From Calliphora vicina (Eukaryota; Arthropoda; Insecta; Diptera; Calliphoridae), in the NCBI RefSeq assembly GCF_958450345.1, contig NC_088784.1, positions 76,037,747-76,101,746 on the forward strand: DNA of 64,000 nucleotides, given 5' to 3'. The translations under genes and the position numbers were made by a program. The notes beneath the pieces were generated by a model that was not told the DNA's origin, made no database searches, and worked only from the letters and a program-made list of their open reading frames with translations. Of the stretch, positions 10,701 through 21,560 are shown in pieces. Position 1 is the first letter of the stretch. Each line of letters opens with the position of its first letter.

Positions 10701-13192
10701 TTTTTGATCAACAAAAATATTTTACCTAGGACCTATCGTGTATTTAGCTGGCAGACGGACGAACGGACATAGCCAGATCGTTTTAGAATATTATGAAAAC
10801 CCTGAATATATATGGGGGATTTCACGTTCAGTGAACCGACTTTAGAAACCGATGTCTTCCGGGATGACATAGCTTCAATCTTTGGAAAAAAAATCTTAAA
10901 TTTCTTTTTGCAAAATCAAAAACTTTTTGACTTTTTTCCAAACTGGGACTTTTTTCTTCTCAAAAGAAAGCTTAGGTGTTTACCTTGAGGGGCCTTTTGG
11001 TCGTTAAGTTGGATGCGCGTTGGATATCAACCAAAAAAAATATGTGCTGAATCTTATATACGCTTCACCAAATTATACTTAAAAATATATTTTTTTAAAT
11101 ATTTTTATTTAAACCAAATTAAATTTTTTTTTAAATTGTTTTAATTTTTTTTTCCAAAATTTTTTTAAAAAAATTTTTTTTGGAAAAACAATTTATGACA
11201 TTCTTAAATTGTTTTAATTTTGTTTTTCAAATTGTTTTATAATTTTTTTTCCATTTTTTTTTTAATTTTTTGGAGAATTTATGACAAAAAAAATATATTT
11301 TTTTTAAATATTTTTATTTAAACCAAATTAATTTTTTTTTAAAATTGTTTTAATTTTTTTTAAAATTTTCTTTTTGAATTTTTTTTTGGAAAAAGAATAT
11401 ATGACATTCTTAAATTGTTTTAATTTTTTTTTAAATTGTTTTATAATTTTTTTTTCCAATTTTATTTTAAACATTTTTTTTTTAATTTTTTGGAGAATTC
11501 ATGACAAAAAAAAATAGTTTGATAAAAAAAAAATCGGGTTAAAAAATATTTTCCCCGATTTTGACCCATTGTAGGTCCAACTTACTTTAACTTAATATAT
11601 CCTTGCAATGGACTTTGAAATATCTATCATTAGATATCCATATTGTCTATATTAGTGCCTTAGTAATCCAGATATAGATCAAAATTAGGCCAAAAATCGA
11701 GGTTGTCCCGGTTTTTTCCTTATCTCAGCCATTTGTGGGCCGATAGAATTCCCGATATATTGATGTATGAATCATGTATGTAAGTTATTTGGGGGCTACG
11801 GAATGTTGATTTCAACGTACAGACGGACATGACTATATCGACTTCGCTATCTATAACGATCCAGAATATATATACTTTTTGGGGTCGTAAATGAAAAATG
11901 TAGAAATTACAAACGGAATGACAAACTTGCCACTCATGACGAAAGGTATAAAAAGACAAAAAAGTGTTGATTTTCCAAAAAATTCTAAATTTGTATGCCT
12001 TGAGTTACAAAACATTTATTTTGATAGATATCCCACTCGCATCCCACTAAGTGACCAAAAAGGTCTTAAAGGCTAAGCTTTCTTTTGATAAAAAATAAAA
12101 AGTTTTTGATTATACAAAAAAAATTAAAATTAAAATAGTTTTCGAAAGATTTAAGATATATGTATGTAGATATTTAAACTATTTTTCTAAGAGAAATAGG
12201 TAATAAGTTACATTAATGAGAAAAATCGCCCTTTTGGTGAAAATGTAAAATTTTTACCTCTCTAAATCAGAGAGTTCTGCTGGACCGACTTTGGTGCAAA
12301 TTTCATACCGATCGGAGATTAATTTTATATAAAAAAAAACTCGAAATTATAAAATTGTCCAGTATATACATATATAGTATATATAGTAGACAATTTCATA
12401 ATTTGTTTGATTTTCGCGGATATTCGTGTTATTTAAAGGAAAATATCCTACCGATCATGTTCAGCCACTGGTGGCTATGAATGCCGACCACTGATTTAAA
12501 AGCAATTATTTTTACAATCTGCTCTACTGCGTATTCCAACTTGTTGATAATTCTCTTTCAATAAATTATCTAATCTAATACAATTAAATTATTTAACAAT
12601 CATATTAATGCTTGTTTGCAATTTTTAATATACACATAGTGTTAAGAATTCAAATTAGAATTAATTATTTTAGATTTGTTATTGTTAACTAACTTACCTT
12701 GTAAGATTTTGCTTTAACTTGATATTCTTGTGCAATATACTTGGCTGTTTCCTCAGCTAAGTCTTGCTGAACATCAACAATGGCAACATGACAACCTCTT
12801 TTGGCCAACTCTATGGCTAAAATGCGACCTAGACCTCTGCCAGAACCAGTTATCTGAATACGTAAAACATAATGAAAGAGAAAATATAAACAAAACGCTA
12901 GATTAATATAAACAAAAATAAAACATTTATTTATATGTATGTATTATTATTAATGAATCATCACTTTTTTTTATTAAAATATTCAAATATTAACAATTTC
13001 TTAACCACTTACCACCGCTACTTGACCCTTGATCGATTTGTTTCTTTGTTTATTTTGCATAAATTTAAATAATTTAATAAACACGGCAAAAACAATTAAC
13101 AGCGGATAGATCGCTACTGTGCCGATCACATAGAGAGAGTAATACAATTCCAATAATATGATTTTTATTTGATTTTGACTCTGACTTTTCAT
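7697..13192 (-). CDS. Membrane-anchored short-chain dehydrogenase/reductase, SDR16C-like (retinol dehydrogenase / 17-beta-HSD type), 5 exons
   Basis: Five exons join in frame: 13192-13013, 12853-12698, 8508-8332, 8231-7855 and 7793-7697. All junctions are GT-AG and the protein is 328 residues. Residues 11-39 are a hydrophobic helix, the N-terminal membrane anchor typical of SDR16C enzymes. The Rossmann cofactor motif TGSGRGLG is at 62-69. An acidic D87 ends beta-2 (AIVDV), which in this family favours NAD(H). NNAA is at 140-143, and INVNF near 162-166 supplies the likely structural Asn. The catalytic Ser is probably S193 (CSSSAL), and Y206-x3-K210 (YAGTK) is the active site. Length and layout match family members that oxidise or reduce retinoids, steroids or other lipids on ER or lipid-droplet membranes; the substrate is inferred, not shown. 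The start is the first ATG in the open frame. An in-frame GTG further upstream (13270) is not a plausible eukaryotic start. No disabling change was seen. Confidence 0.9.
7855..8231 (-). CDS. SDR gene, exon 4 (catalytic Ser/Tyr/Lys)
   Basis: The acceptor TTCCGCAG is followed by GCC-CAA-CAA. The exon holds the catalytic segment (IVNICSSSALF, then YAGTKAAV) and the C-terminal substrate region. I place the donor at GTGAGTAAC after ...TATGA, giving phase 2. The reading frame would hit a stop one codon on if unspliced (GAG-TGA), so a short intron of 61 bp is needed for the usual C-terminus. Confidence 0.85.
8332..8508 (-). CDS. SDR gene, exon 3 (59 codons, NNAA motif)
   Basis: The acceptor TTTTCAG is followed by ATT-GAT-GTC (IDVSD), the conserved start of the cofactor/adenine-ring segment. 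The exon contains LINNAAI and INVNFTAI and ends at the donor GTAAGTAA. It is phase 0. It lies 4.2 kb from exon 2, with several transposable elements in the intron between. Confidence 0.88.
8637..8882. mobile_element. 246-bp MITE in intron 2 of the SDR gene
   Basis: The terminal inverted repeats are about 52 bp and nearly perfect: CACAGAGCAAACAGATTCGT at the left and ACGAATCTGTTTTCTCTGTG at the right. TA lies on both sides (8635-8636, 8883-8884), consistent with a Tc1/mariner-type target. Non-coding. Confidence 0.8.
9149..9622 (+). mobile_element. Solo LTR (474 bp), gypsy-type, in SDR intron 2
   Basis: Begins TGTTACG and ends CGTAACA. The 4-bp ATAT is duplicated at 9145-9148 and 9623-9626. 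It contains AATAAA signals near 9510 and a TATAAA-like stretch near 9434. A second copy in the opposite orientation at 44351-47161 has the same ends and the same ATAT flanks. No internal retroelement sequence remains, so it arose by LTR-LTR recombination. Confidence 0.82.
9645..10665 (+). pseudogene. Mariner relic with DINE-like leader, in SDR intron 2
   Basis: 9645-9870 is the leader shared with 6637. 9880-10665 is a mariner transposase relic with many stops: a TCTGACCA..GGGAACCTGTACCG segment, HHDN-TRPHVA (catalytic Asp region) at about 10456-10485, and the 3' ACCAATACTTTGAACAAATT tail. It lies in the direction opposite to the host gene. Confidence 0.72.
10735..11966 (+). repeat. DINE-like fragments (families F and C) in SDR intron 2
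   Basis: 10735-10870 carries the family F signature (GACGGACGAACGGACATAGC, then GGGGGATTTCACGTT). 11040-11540 is T/A-rich low complexity. 11545-11966 is the family C body (CCCATTGTAGGTCCAACTTA, GATATCTATCATTAGATATC-type block, ACAGACGGACATGACTATAT, GGTATAAAAAG end). Confidence 0.6.
12120..12330 (+). repeat. Family F fragment in SDR intron 2
   Basis: TAATAAGTTACATTAATGAG and the GGTGCAAATTTCATACCGAT segment recur at 16030-16180 and 39420-39450. Confidence 0.5.
12698..12853 (-). CDS. SDR gene, exon 2 (52 codons, cofactor-binding motif)
   Basis: The acceptor ATTCAG precedes ATA-ACT-GGT (Ile-Thr-Gly) and the donor is GTAAGTTA after AAG. It carries TGSGRGLG and the beta-2 acidic residue. It is phase 0 at both ends. 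Translation stays SDR-like to the last codon, and reading through the introns would destroy the motif. Confidence 0.88.
13013..13192 (-). CDS. SDR gene, exon 1 (60 codons)
   Basis: Begins at the ATG at 13192-13190 and encodes the short polar N-terminus, the hydrophobic anchor and a basic stretch (KQRNKSIKGQVAV). The donor GTAAGTGG follows directly after GTG (Val60), giving phase 0. Intron 1 is 159 bp. Confidence 0.88.
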
Positions 13193-13273
13193 GTTTGCTC
13201 TATGCTGCTGTACTTCTTCCGGTCGTGTTGTCTGTTTTTTTGGTTGTGCTGTTAGTTCCGTTGGAAGCACTCT

Positions 13274-13281
13274 TATTTATA
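13274..13281 (-). promoter_or_regulatory. Possible TATA box of the SDR gene
   Basis: TATAAATA on the minus strand lies 82 bases upstream of the ATG, which would give a 5' UTR of about 50-60 bases. No clear initiator motif is visible and the region is AT-rich, so chance occurrence is likely. An upstream non-coding exon is also possible. Confidence 0.25.
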
Positions 13282-13685
13282 AACCAAAATATTTAAATTT
13301 AAATCAATTTTAATCTAAACATAAACATTAATGAGTGAAGAATTTACCGTTGGTTTGAAATCTCAGAAAGTGATAAACTGTATAAGTGTGTAGTCACCAG
13401 ATGTATGATTAGAGAATATTAGTTTGATTGTGAGATTGTTGAAAAACATACAAAAGTTCATAAACTCAAGATAATATTTTGTTTTTATGTCTATATTAAG
13501 TATATTTTATATTTTAAAATAAATAATAATAAATATATAAAATTTTGAAAAATAAATATATAAAACTTATGACCTGTATACAAATTTTAATATCAAAGGA
13601 AGAGCAGATTGGTTTTCAGTTTGGAGTTCATCGTATTAAATGTAAAGACTACTCTTATTAATAATAGGTAGGCAAATGCTACACA

Positions 13686-15848
13686 CCTGATCTACCTGAT
13701 CTAATAGATTTTGCCATATCAAGGAATATAAACAGAAACTCTATTACTGCAGAAATATCATATGAACTGTCTTCTGATCATTCTCCCGTTATACTACACT
13801 ATTACGGCCAATATCAATCGTCTCATACGGAAGCTTCATTATTCAAGACTGATTGGTTGAAATATAGAAAATACATCAGCAGCCACATCCACACTGAATG
13901 TAACATACAGTGTGAGGAAGGTATCAATGATTGTATCAGAGACTTCAAGTCTCTAATCTTTTCGGCCTTGCATCACTCTAAGTGCCAAAATCCTCCTAAT
14001 CCTAAAATGCGTATTTCTAATGCAGAAATTAATAGACTCCTCCTCGAAAAGAGGAGATGTAGAAGAGATTGGCAACACAACAGATCCCCTGCTGCTAAGC
14101 AGAGGCTGTCCATTGTAAGCAAGAAATTAAAAACAGCCCTTCAGTCTGAAGAGGATCGCAGAAATCTAAACTATATTGAAAGTTTAACCAGTACTAAGCA
14201 CACAAACTTCTCCCTTTGGAAGGCAGCTAGGAATATTAAGCCACCGGTAGAGGGTCAAAGTTCGATAAGAAAATCTGATGGTTCCTGGGCACGAAGTGCA
14301 AAGGATAAAGCCGTAGTTTTCGCTGAACACTTAAGTAATGTGTTCCAACAAAACCCCCCATCAAATAATTTTGTATTGGGGGATTTACCTGTTCGGATAG
14401 GAACAGACTCCGAACTAATCATTGTTAGTATAGAAGATGTCCAGAGGATCATAAAGGACAATCTTAAACTAAGAAAGTCTCCAGGTTATGATTTAATTAC
14501 ACTTCCATGATTGGAAACCTACCTGATGTGGCAATTATTGTGCTCACAGTATTATTCAATGCGATCTTGTATCTAGGAGTATTTCCGAATGATTGGAAAA
14601 TCTCCCAAATTATAATGATACCCAAGCCAGGAAAGGATTTGATATTGGCATCATCCTACAGACCTATTAGCTTATTGCCTTGCTTGTCTAAACTATTTGA
14701 GAGAATAATACAAGGGAAAATTTTAACATTCTTAAATAGTCAAAACATTATCCCAGATCATCAATTCGGATTCCGTAAACATCACGGAACAATTGAGCAA
14801 GTTAATCGCCCAACTGGAGAGATACGAAAATCTTTCGAACTAAAAAAGTACTGTTCGGCAATATTTCTAGATGTTGCCCAGGCTTTTGACAAGGTTTGGC
14901 ATAAGGGTCTAATACACAAGATTAAATGCCTACTGCCTTCTAGTACTCACAAAATACTAGAGTCTTACCTATCGGATCGCTTGTTTAGGATAAAATGCGG
15001 CGATTATGTGACAAGCGACTATGCGATCAATGCTGGTGTACCTCAGGGAAGTGTTCTAGGACCAACCCTGTACTTATTATACACCTCAGACTTGCCCGAG
15101 TCCGAAGAATTAACCATTTCCACCTTTGCAGATGACACTGCAATTCTTAGTTCTCATGTGAACTTAAATTCTAGAAACCTTGACAATTATCTCAGGCACG
15201 TGGAGACGTGGTTAAAAACTTGGAGAATACAAGTGAACGAAATTAAAAGCAAGCACGTAACGTTTTCACTTAGGAGAGGAAGTTGTCCACAAGTGACACT
15301 AAACAGTGTGAACATCCCACAGTCTGACCACGTACATACCTTGGCATTCATTTAGATAGACGTTCCACATGAAACTAAAAACTTCTAATTTACACTGGCT
15401 AATCCACCACCAATCGAATTTAAGACAGTCTTAAAACCAATTTGGACATACGGAATCCAATTATGGGGAACAGCAAGCAATACCAGTATAGATCTTATAC
15501 AGAGGGCACAATCCAAAATTCTTAGAACCATGACGGGAGCTCCATGGTATATAAGAAACGAGAACATCCACAGAGACTTAGATGTACCCTTGGTCAAGGA
15601 TGAATTCAGAAAAACTCGTGAAGCCTATTTATCAAAATTACATCAACATCCGAACCCGCTCGCAAGGCTACTTATAGCAACTCAAGACAGCTCAAGGCTG
15701 CGTAGAGCTGATTTACCACTCATCTAATTTTCTAAATATGATTCTCAATTGAGAGAACAATAATTGTTTAGTTTTAAGATTTAATTACATATTATAAGGC
15801 CTAGAAATTAAAGGCAGGAATAATATTATAATAAAAGTATAAAAAAAG
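13686..15848 (+). mobile_element. 5'-truncated jockey-clade non-LTR retrotransposon with 12-bp target duplication
   Basis: AAATGCTACACA is duplicated exactly at 13674-13685 and 15849-15860. The copy starts inside the endonuclease domain and ends in an A-rich tail after ATAATAAAAGTATAAAAAAAG. The 2.16-kb body encodes the end of ORF2. This is typical target-primed insertion with 5' truncation. It lies about 0.5 kb upstream of the SDR start codon, in the opposite orientation. Confidence 0.88.
13688..15727 (+). pseudogene. Jockey ORF2 relic: endonuclease C-terminus, reverse transcriptase, C-terminal domain
   Basis: The first frame carries the endonuclease end (SSDHSPVILH, about 13770-13800) and the EN-RT linker to 14509. 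A frameshift at 14507-14510 (ATGA overlap) moves to the RT frame: YRPISLLPCLSKLFERI, HQFGFRKHHGT, AIFLDVAQAFDKVWH, GVPQGSVLGP and the catalytic TFADDTAIL. Near 15345 the YLGIHLDRRS block is frameshifted and followed by a deletion. The third frame, 15387-15727, encodes the jockey tail (LKPIWTYGIQLWGTA, TGAPWYIRNENIHRDL) ending TAA. The catalytic FADD is intact, but at least two frameshifts and a deletion make it non-functional. Confidence 0.88.
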
Positions 15849-15869
15849 AAATGCTACACATGTGGAATT

Positions 15870-16235
15870 TTTTAAGACCGATAGAACCAAAAATTGTAAA
15901 AAATAAAACAAAATAAAAAAAGCATATTTAAATTAAAGAAATTGCCCATTTTGAAAAAAAATCAAAATTTTTTTTATTTTTTAAATTTTTTTCGAAATAT
16001 TGAAGAAATAGCTATTTGGGACACATTTTGCTGAGAACAATAGGTAATAAGTTACATGGATGAGAAAAAATACCTGTTTGGCCAAAATGTAAAATGTTGT
16101 CCCCCTCTAACTTCTCCATCGATTTGTTGAAAAATTGTGTCTGAATTACTATCCAATTGAACTAAATTTCATCCCGATCGGAAGACATCAATTTTAAAAG
16201 TTGATTCACTTGACATGAAATCCCCCATATATATT
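15870..16235 (-). repeat. Family F repeat fragment
   Basis: Contains AGGTAATAAGTTACATGGAT, AACTAAATTTCATCCCGATC and TTGACATGAAATCCCCCATA, shared with 12120-12330 and 39400-39600. No coding content. Confidence 0.5.
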
Positions 16236-16239
16236 TTTT

Positions 16240-17110
16240 GAGTGTTACATAGCTGTCATTTTGTTCGGTTCAGAAGTGGTTATTTTGACACGGAAAACAA
16301 ATATCGCCCAGGCCACCCAAAAATGTTTGAAGACCAAGAATTGAAGGTATTACTTCATGAAGAATTTTATAAAACTCAACAAGAGCTTCCAAAATCATTG
16401 GGAACTACTCAGGCAGTAAATTTTAAGCGTTTGCAGGATTCATCAAAAAGCATGGAAATTGAGTTCCATACGAATTGAAACCGAGAGACCTTGGTATGTC
16501 CGAAATGATGCTTGAACGCTATAAAAGAAAATCATTTTTGCACCGAATCATTACTTGCTATGAAAAATGGATGCATTACAATAACCCGAAGCGTAAGAGA
16601 TGGTATATGAATCCAGGCCAAATCGACACCAAAGCCAAATATCACTGGAGCTATAGTAATGTTCTGTGTTTGGTGAAAGCAAAGGGGTTATATCTATTAT
16701 GAGCTGCTGAAATCTGACCACACCATCACAGGGAACCTGTACCGAATGCAACTGACGAAAAACGCCCAGAATATGCGGCTAGACATGAAACCGTAATATT
16801 TCATCATGACAACGCTCGGCCACATTTTGCAATACCTGTTAAAAACTATTTAGAATAAAGTGGTTTGGAAATTTTGCTTCACCAGCTGTATGGTCCAGAC
16901 CTTAACCATCCGAATACTATTTGTTTCGAGAATAGAGTATAGAGTATTCGAGAATAGAGTATCCAATATTGGCTTGATTCATTATTGGCCTCAAAAGATG
17001 ATCAGTACTTTTGGCTCGGAATCCATATGTTACCAGATAGATGAGAAAAGGTAGTAGCTAATAATGATCAATACTTTAAATAAGCTAAAATTATCATAAA
17101 TTCAAAATAT
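16240..17110 (+). pseudogene. Mariner transposase relic
   Basis: Near full-length but shattered. 16242-16478 has the HTH half (FRSGYFDTENKYRPGHPKMF...TQQELPKSLG). 16475-16700 has HRIITCYEKWMHYNNPKRK, with the catalytic Asp of the usual CDEKW changed to Tyr. 16795-16830 has HHDNARPHFA. The 3' tail AATGATCAATACTTTAAATA follows. Stops and frameshifts occur throughout. Confidence 0.8.
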
Positions 17111-17111
17111 C

Positions 17112-17425
17112 TGCGGAAAAATTAAAGATTATTCGTTTAACCAAATAATTTATTGTTGAAATATTCTATTCAGAAGAGGTTAATAATATAAAAGAAATCA
17201 ATTAAAGCTACAAATATGAAGTTCTCAAAGTAACTAAAACGAATAATCGGATAACCAATTAAGAGATTAAACAAAAATTAACGGATTAACACAAATTATA
17301 AAATTTAAAATTATTCGAATAAATAACAATAAAGTGTTCAAGTAATGAAATACATATCGTCACCTAAAATGCAAAATAACGTAACATCACTTTTCATAAG
17401 TTTATAGAAGAAGCAAAAAACGATA
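17112..17425 (+). repeat. ATTCGGTTAACCGAAT-type dispersed repeat, copy 1
   Basis: Blocks ATTATTCGTTTAACCAAATA, GAAATATTCTATTCAGAAGA and GCTACAAATATGAAGTTCTC recur in the same order at 20590-20760, partly at 20890-21020, and again at 21700-22160. Confidence 0.6.
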
Positions 17426-17429
17426 TAAA

Positions 17430-18084
17430 ATGAAAACAACTTGCAACAAATTTATTATATGGTTAGTCAAGCTCGAACATATAATACCCTACACTAAGTA
17501 AAAGATCAAAAACATTTTTCTTTTAAAATTTCAATAATTTATATTTTTGAGTGATTTTTGGAAGTGGGCCTAATATAGGGGCAATGACCAATTATGGACT
17601 GATCACCATGAAATTATGTCGTGTGATTTATGTCTATATGAACGTTATTTATGTTGTATTTTGTGTGTATACCAACATTTTTAAGAGATTTATGCACGTT
17701 AAAGTGATTTTCGGAAGCGGGCATATATGGGAGCTATGACTAATTATGGACCAATCATAACAAAATTTGGTGACATGAATTTTGTGTATATAAAACTTAT
17801 TTGGAGCGGAATTTGTGGAGATACATATATAAATTAAACATTTATGACCAATAAAGTCCAATTTCTGGAGGACATTTGTATGGGGGCTAGGTGAAATAAT
17901 GGACCGATTTCAGCCAGTTTCAATAGGCTTAGTCCTTGGGCCGAAAAAATAATATATACCAAATTTCATCGAAATATCTTCAAATTCGGTATACTTTAAG
18001 GTGGGTGTTAGACTAATATTTTTGGGCGTTACAAACATCTGCACAAACGCATTATACCCTCCCCACTATGGTGGTGTAGGGTAT
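17430..18084 (-). mobile_element. DINE-like family A copy
   Basis: Minus orientation: decayed hairpin end near 17465, GGAAGCGGGCATATATGGGA block, and GGTGGGTGTTAGACTAATAT through CCACTATGGTGGTGTAGGGTAT. The GTCCGTCC core is deleted between 17985 and 17995. Confidence 0.7.
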
Positions 18085-18602
18085 AAAAAGGAAATTTAAA
18101 TTAAAACAATATCCTATTTTGAAAAAAAGACCTCATGAAAATCATTATAGTCCGACTTAAATCTTTTTTTTCACAACTGAATCTATTATTCAACTCAATT
18201 TCCAACAAACCTAAACATTAAAATTCGATGAATAAATTTTAGGATTTTCATTATCTTAAAAAAAATCAAATAATTTGAAAAATTACGAAAAAAAATTTAA
18301 CTTTTTATAAAAACTTAAACAATTTCTAGAAATATACATTTTTACAAGGAAAGCTTTTTTGAAATCGGTCTAAAAATTTTTGAGTTAGAGATACTAAAGT
18401 GCAATACTTGTGTTTCGTTCGAAATCTTTGAAACTGTTTTAGTATGTCCTCACCTAGGCCCATTAGGTCGCTTATCAAGTTCTGAAAAAAGTATATATTC
18501 CAGACCTTGCCCATCCGACTACTATTCGTTTTAATAGAGAATTTGCGATTAAACCGATATTGGCCTGATTCGTTCTTGGCTTGATGCTTCAGAATCCATA
18601 TG

Positions 18603-20234
18603 GGCAATTCTACGAGAATCGCTACCACGACTGAAAACACAAAAACCCTTGATACTTTTTTTCAAGATGATTTGAATAGAAGAAAATAATAAAAATAATA
18701 GTTTAAACTGATTATATTTAATTTTTTGATGTTTTAAGAATGTTATAGGCTAAAATTGCGGCGAAAAGTAGGTTCCCAATTAGCTTGTAATTTGAAATTA
18801 ATTTGACTCTGATTATTATTTTACTATTGTCAAATTGTTTTTTGAAACCGAATGTACATTAGGGTGGCCCTTAATAAACGAAAGTTGGATTTTGGCCATT
18901 CTCACCCCCCAGTTTGGTGGACATTAGTAAAAAAAATCATACTGAAAACCTTCACAATTAAAGGGTTAACGTTTTCCGCTTTTAGTAAAAGTTTCAGAGT
19001 ATATTTAGAATTATCTGGACTATAATATTCTGTATAAGTTTTGCTTAAAATTCATAAGAGTAAGGAAATAGAGCTCATTCGCTTAAAATTTGCCAAATAA
19101 TTGGTTTTTCTCGAAAATTTCAAAATTTAAATCGCAGGTACGGAAAAACTTTAAGAGATATTTTCATAATTTTTTCATATTTTTATTCCTTATTATATTC
19201 TAAATAAATCCCAATGGGATGTTCCAAAGATTCTGAAATTTGTTTAACAAAATTTTTAAAAATTTGAAAATGTAGTTTTGAAACTGTCGTTAAAAAAAAT
19301 TTATTTTTTTGTTCATACCTAAGAATAGGTTAGCGGTAAATAAGTATGGACATATTTTAAGTAAAAATGAGCTTTTATTTTAATATTTATCAAAATATGT
19401 TAATTTTGTTCCAACCTTTCTTATTCTAGTTGCCTGAGACACGTGGCGAATTTTTAATAACTTTAACATTTTTTGACCAATTTCTGTTTTTTATGTCTCA
19501 TTAGAACGACAATTGCGTACACATTTCTATTCTTTTAAATTAAATTGCAAAAGTAATTTTTTAATGGAAAAATTTTTACAAAAACTGAAAAAATGCATTT
19601 TTTCCCCTTGTAAATGCATCTCAAAACTTCAGAGGGCATGCGGCATGTCTTAACCCCAACCGATTTACCTAAAATTTATTCACGATGATTTTTTTACTAA
19701 TGTTCACCAAACTGGGGGTGAGAATGGCCAAAATACTACTTTCGTTTATTAAGGGCCACCCTAATGTACATACAACATATATTTTCTATTAATTTTTTTA
19801 GTTTTTGTATACATATATTTACAGACTATATTGTTTTATTGTAAGAGAAAAATCTGTCACGTACGGTATGTCACGTACGATATTAAATTTTATTTTTTAT
19901 AAAATCATCCAAAGATTGTTTTTATTTAAATATGACGGATTGTAAAGGAAAAATATTTCGTTTAGTATAAGAAATTAAAAGAAAATATAACGCCTCTCAC
20001 GATTCGAATATTTTCGCATATTTCTACATGTACCTCAAAATGAGTTCCGTTTTATGTCACGTACGATATACCCTTATTTCGCTCAATATTTTGCACAACA
20101 ATATTTCGAAAGAACTTTTTATTATGTTCAAATATAGTACCCTCTGAATGGAACAGAAAGAACAATTTATTTTTCAGATACTCTTATTTATACAAAATCT
20201 ATACAAATGTCATGTACTATGATATGGAATTGCC
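18603..20234. mobile_element. Element L, inserted in a mariner relic
   Basis: Starts GGCAATTC and ends GAATTGCC. CATATG is present on both sides (18597-18602, 20235-20240) but once in other mariner copies. It contains three GTCACGTACG(A/G)TAT boxes (19856, 19868, 20056). 18640-18855 recurs at 63036-63290. Without the inner 910-bp element it is about 720 bp and has no coding capacity. The 6-bp duplication does not fit a common superfamily; a longer terminal repeat with a 4-bp ATAT duplication is also possible. Confidence 0.62.
18857..19766. mobile_element. 910-bp inverted-repeat element (family H)
   Basis: The terminal inverted repeats are about 80 bp: CATTAGGGTGGCCCTTAATA at the left and TATTAAGGGCCACCCTAATG at the right, continuing through TTTTGGCCATTCTCACCCCC. 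TA flanks both ends. The interior matches fragments at 2920, 36930 and 49120. Non-coding; Tc1/mariner-type target. Confidence 0.8.
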
Positions 20235-20359
20235 CATATGTTACTAGAAACATGGGAAAAGTTCATAGCCTAACAATGGCCAATACTTTGAATAAATTAA
20301 TATTATACAAATCTTTCAAAATAAAAGTTAAATAAATTAAAAAATCTTGCCCAATATTA

Positions 20360-21030
20360 AAAATTATGTTTCATTCAAATTCTTAATTTCGTGAAAAAAA
20401 TTAACTTTTATTCGGTTAATCAAATAAAAAAATTAAGCAAAAATCATCGGATGGTTTTAAAAACCTTTTTTTCTGTTATTCTGCACATTAAAATATGATT
20501 ATGCGAATAAATAACATTAAAATGTTATACAGTATTGAAACATTTAGAAATTCTAAAATAAAGCTAAAATGATCATAAATTCTAAATTTCTGCGGCGAAA
20601 TTTACCAATATTCGTTTAACCGAATAACTTATTATTGAAATATTCTATTCGGAAGAGGTTAAAATATATAAAAGCAATCATTAAAGCTACAAATATGAAG
20701 TTTTAAAAGCAACTAAAACGAATAATCAGATAACCAATTAACAGATTAAGCTAAAATTATAAAATTTATTTTAAATTGAATTCATTTTTACGATTAATCG
20801 CAAATGAATACTATTGAACAATAAAGTGTTCAATAGTATTGAAATATGTACAAATTTAAAAATAAAGCTAAAATGATTTGAATTTCTAAATATCTTGGAA
20901 AAAATTATCGATTATTCGATTAATCGAATAATTTATTATTCAAATATTTAATTAAAATTTGGCTAATAATACTCACATAGTTATTTCAACGATTATTCGC
21001 ATAACCAAATAACAGATTCATCCAAAATTA
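20360..21030 (+). repeat. ATTCGGTTAACCGAAT-type repeats, copies 2-3
   Basis: At least two further units (ATTCGTTTAACCGAATAACT at 20605; TTATTCGATTAATCGAATAA at 20910) with the GAAATATTCTATTCGGAAGA spacer. No gene. Confidence 0.55.
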
Positions 21031-21032
21031 AA

Positions 21033-21560
21033 AAAAACAAGTAAGAAAGTATAGTCGGTCAAGCCCTACCATATGATACCCTACACCAATCTAATTATGA
21101 ACCAATCACCATAAAATTAGGTGGCATGACTTCTGTATATATGAAACCTATTTGTGTTGAATTTTATTGCAATACCTACATTTTTAAGAGATAAATGCAA
21201 GTTAATGTGATTTTCCGAAGTGTGTTTATATGGCAGCTATGACTAATTGTGGACGGATCATCACAAAATTTGGTGAGGCGAGTTCGGCATAAGTATATGA
21301 AACTAATTTTTGCTTAATTTGGGTTGGATATCTATATAACTAAGATATTTATGAGAGCTTAACTATTTTCAGATAGGCCAATCGTATGGGGGCTAGGAGA
21401 AATGATGAACCGATTCTATCCAAATTCAATAGGCTTTGTCTTTGGAGCAATGGAAGATTTTGTACCAAATTTTGTCGAATTATCTTTGAAATTGCGACCT
21501 GTAGTTTGATTAAAAGGTTTACATGGACGGACGGCTTAATCGATGTCCGTCTGTCCCCCT
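21033..21560 (-). mobile_element. DINE-like family A copy, truncated
   Basis: Starts with ACAAGTAAGAAAGTATAGTC and the GGTCGGTCAAGCC hairpin remnant, then the TCCGAAGTGTGTTTATATGG block. It ends in the GACGGACGGCTTAATCGATG core; the 5' part is missing. Confidence 0.7.

Larger units (their letters stand above)
18505..20345 (+). pseudogene. Mariner relic (3' part) split by a 1.6-kb insertion
   Basis: 18505-18602 carries the C-terminal mariner segment (CCAGACCTTGCCCATCCGAC, TTCGTTCTTGGC). 20235-20345 resumes with CATATGTTACTAGAAACATG and the ATGGCCAATACTTTGAATAA tail. The uninterrupted order is visible at 17010-17090. Confidence 0.7.

Noticed and set aside
13193..13270. Upstream extension of the SDR protein from a GTG at 13270
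   Set aside because: Eukaryotic nuclear genes rarely start at GTG, and starting at ATG 13192 gives the standard anchor length for the family.
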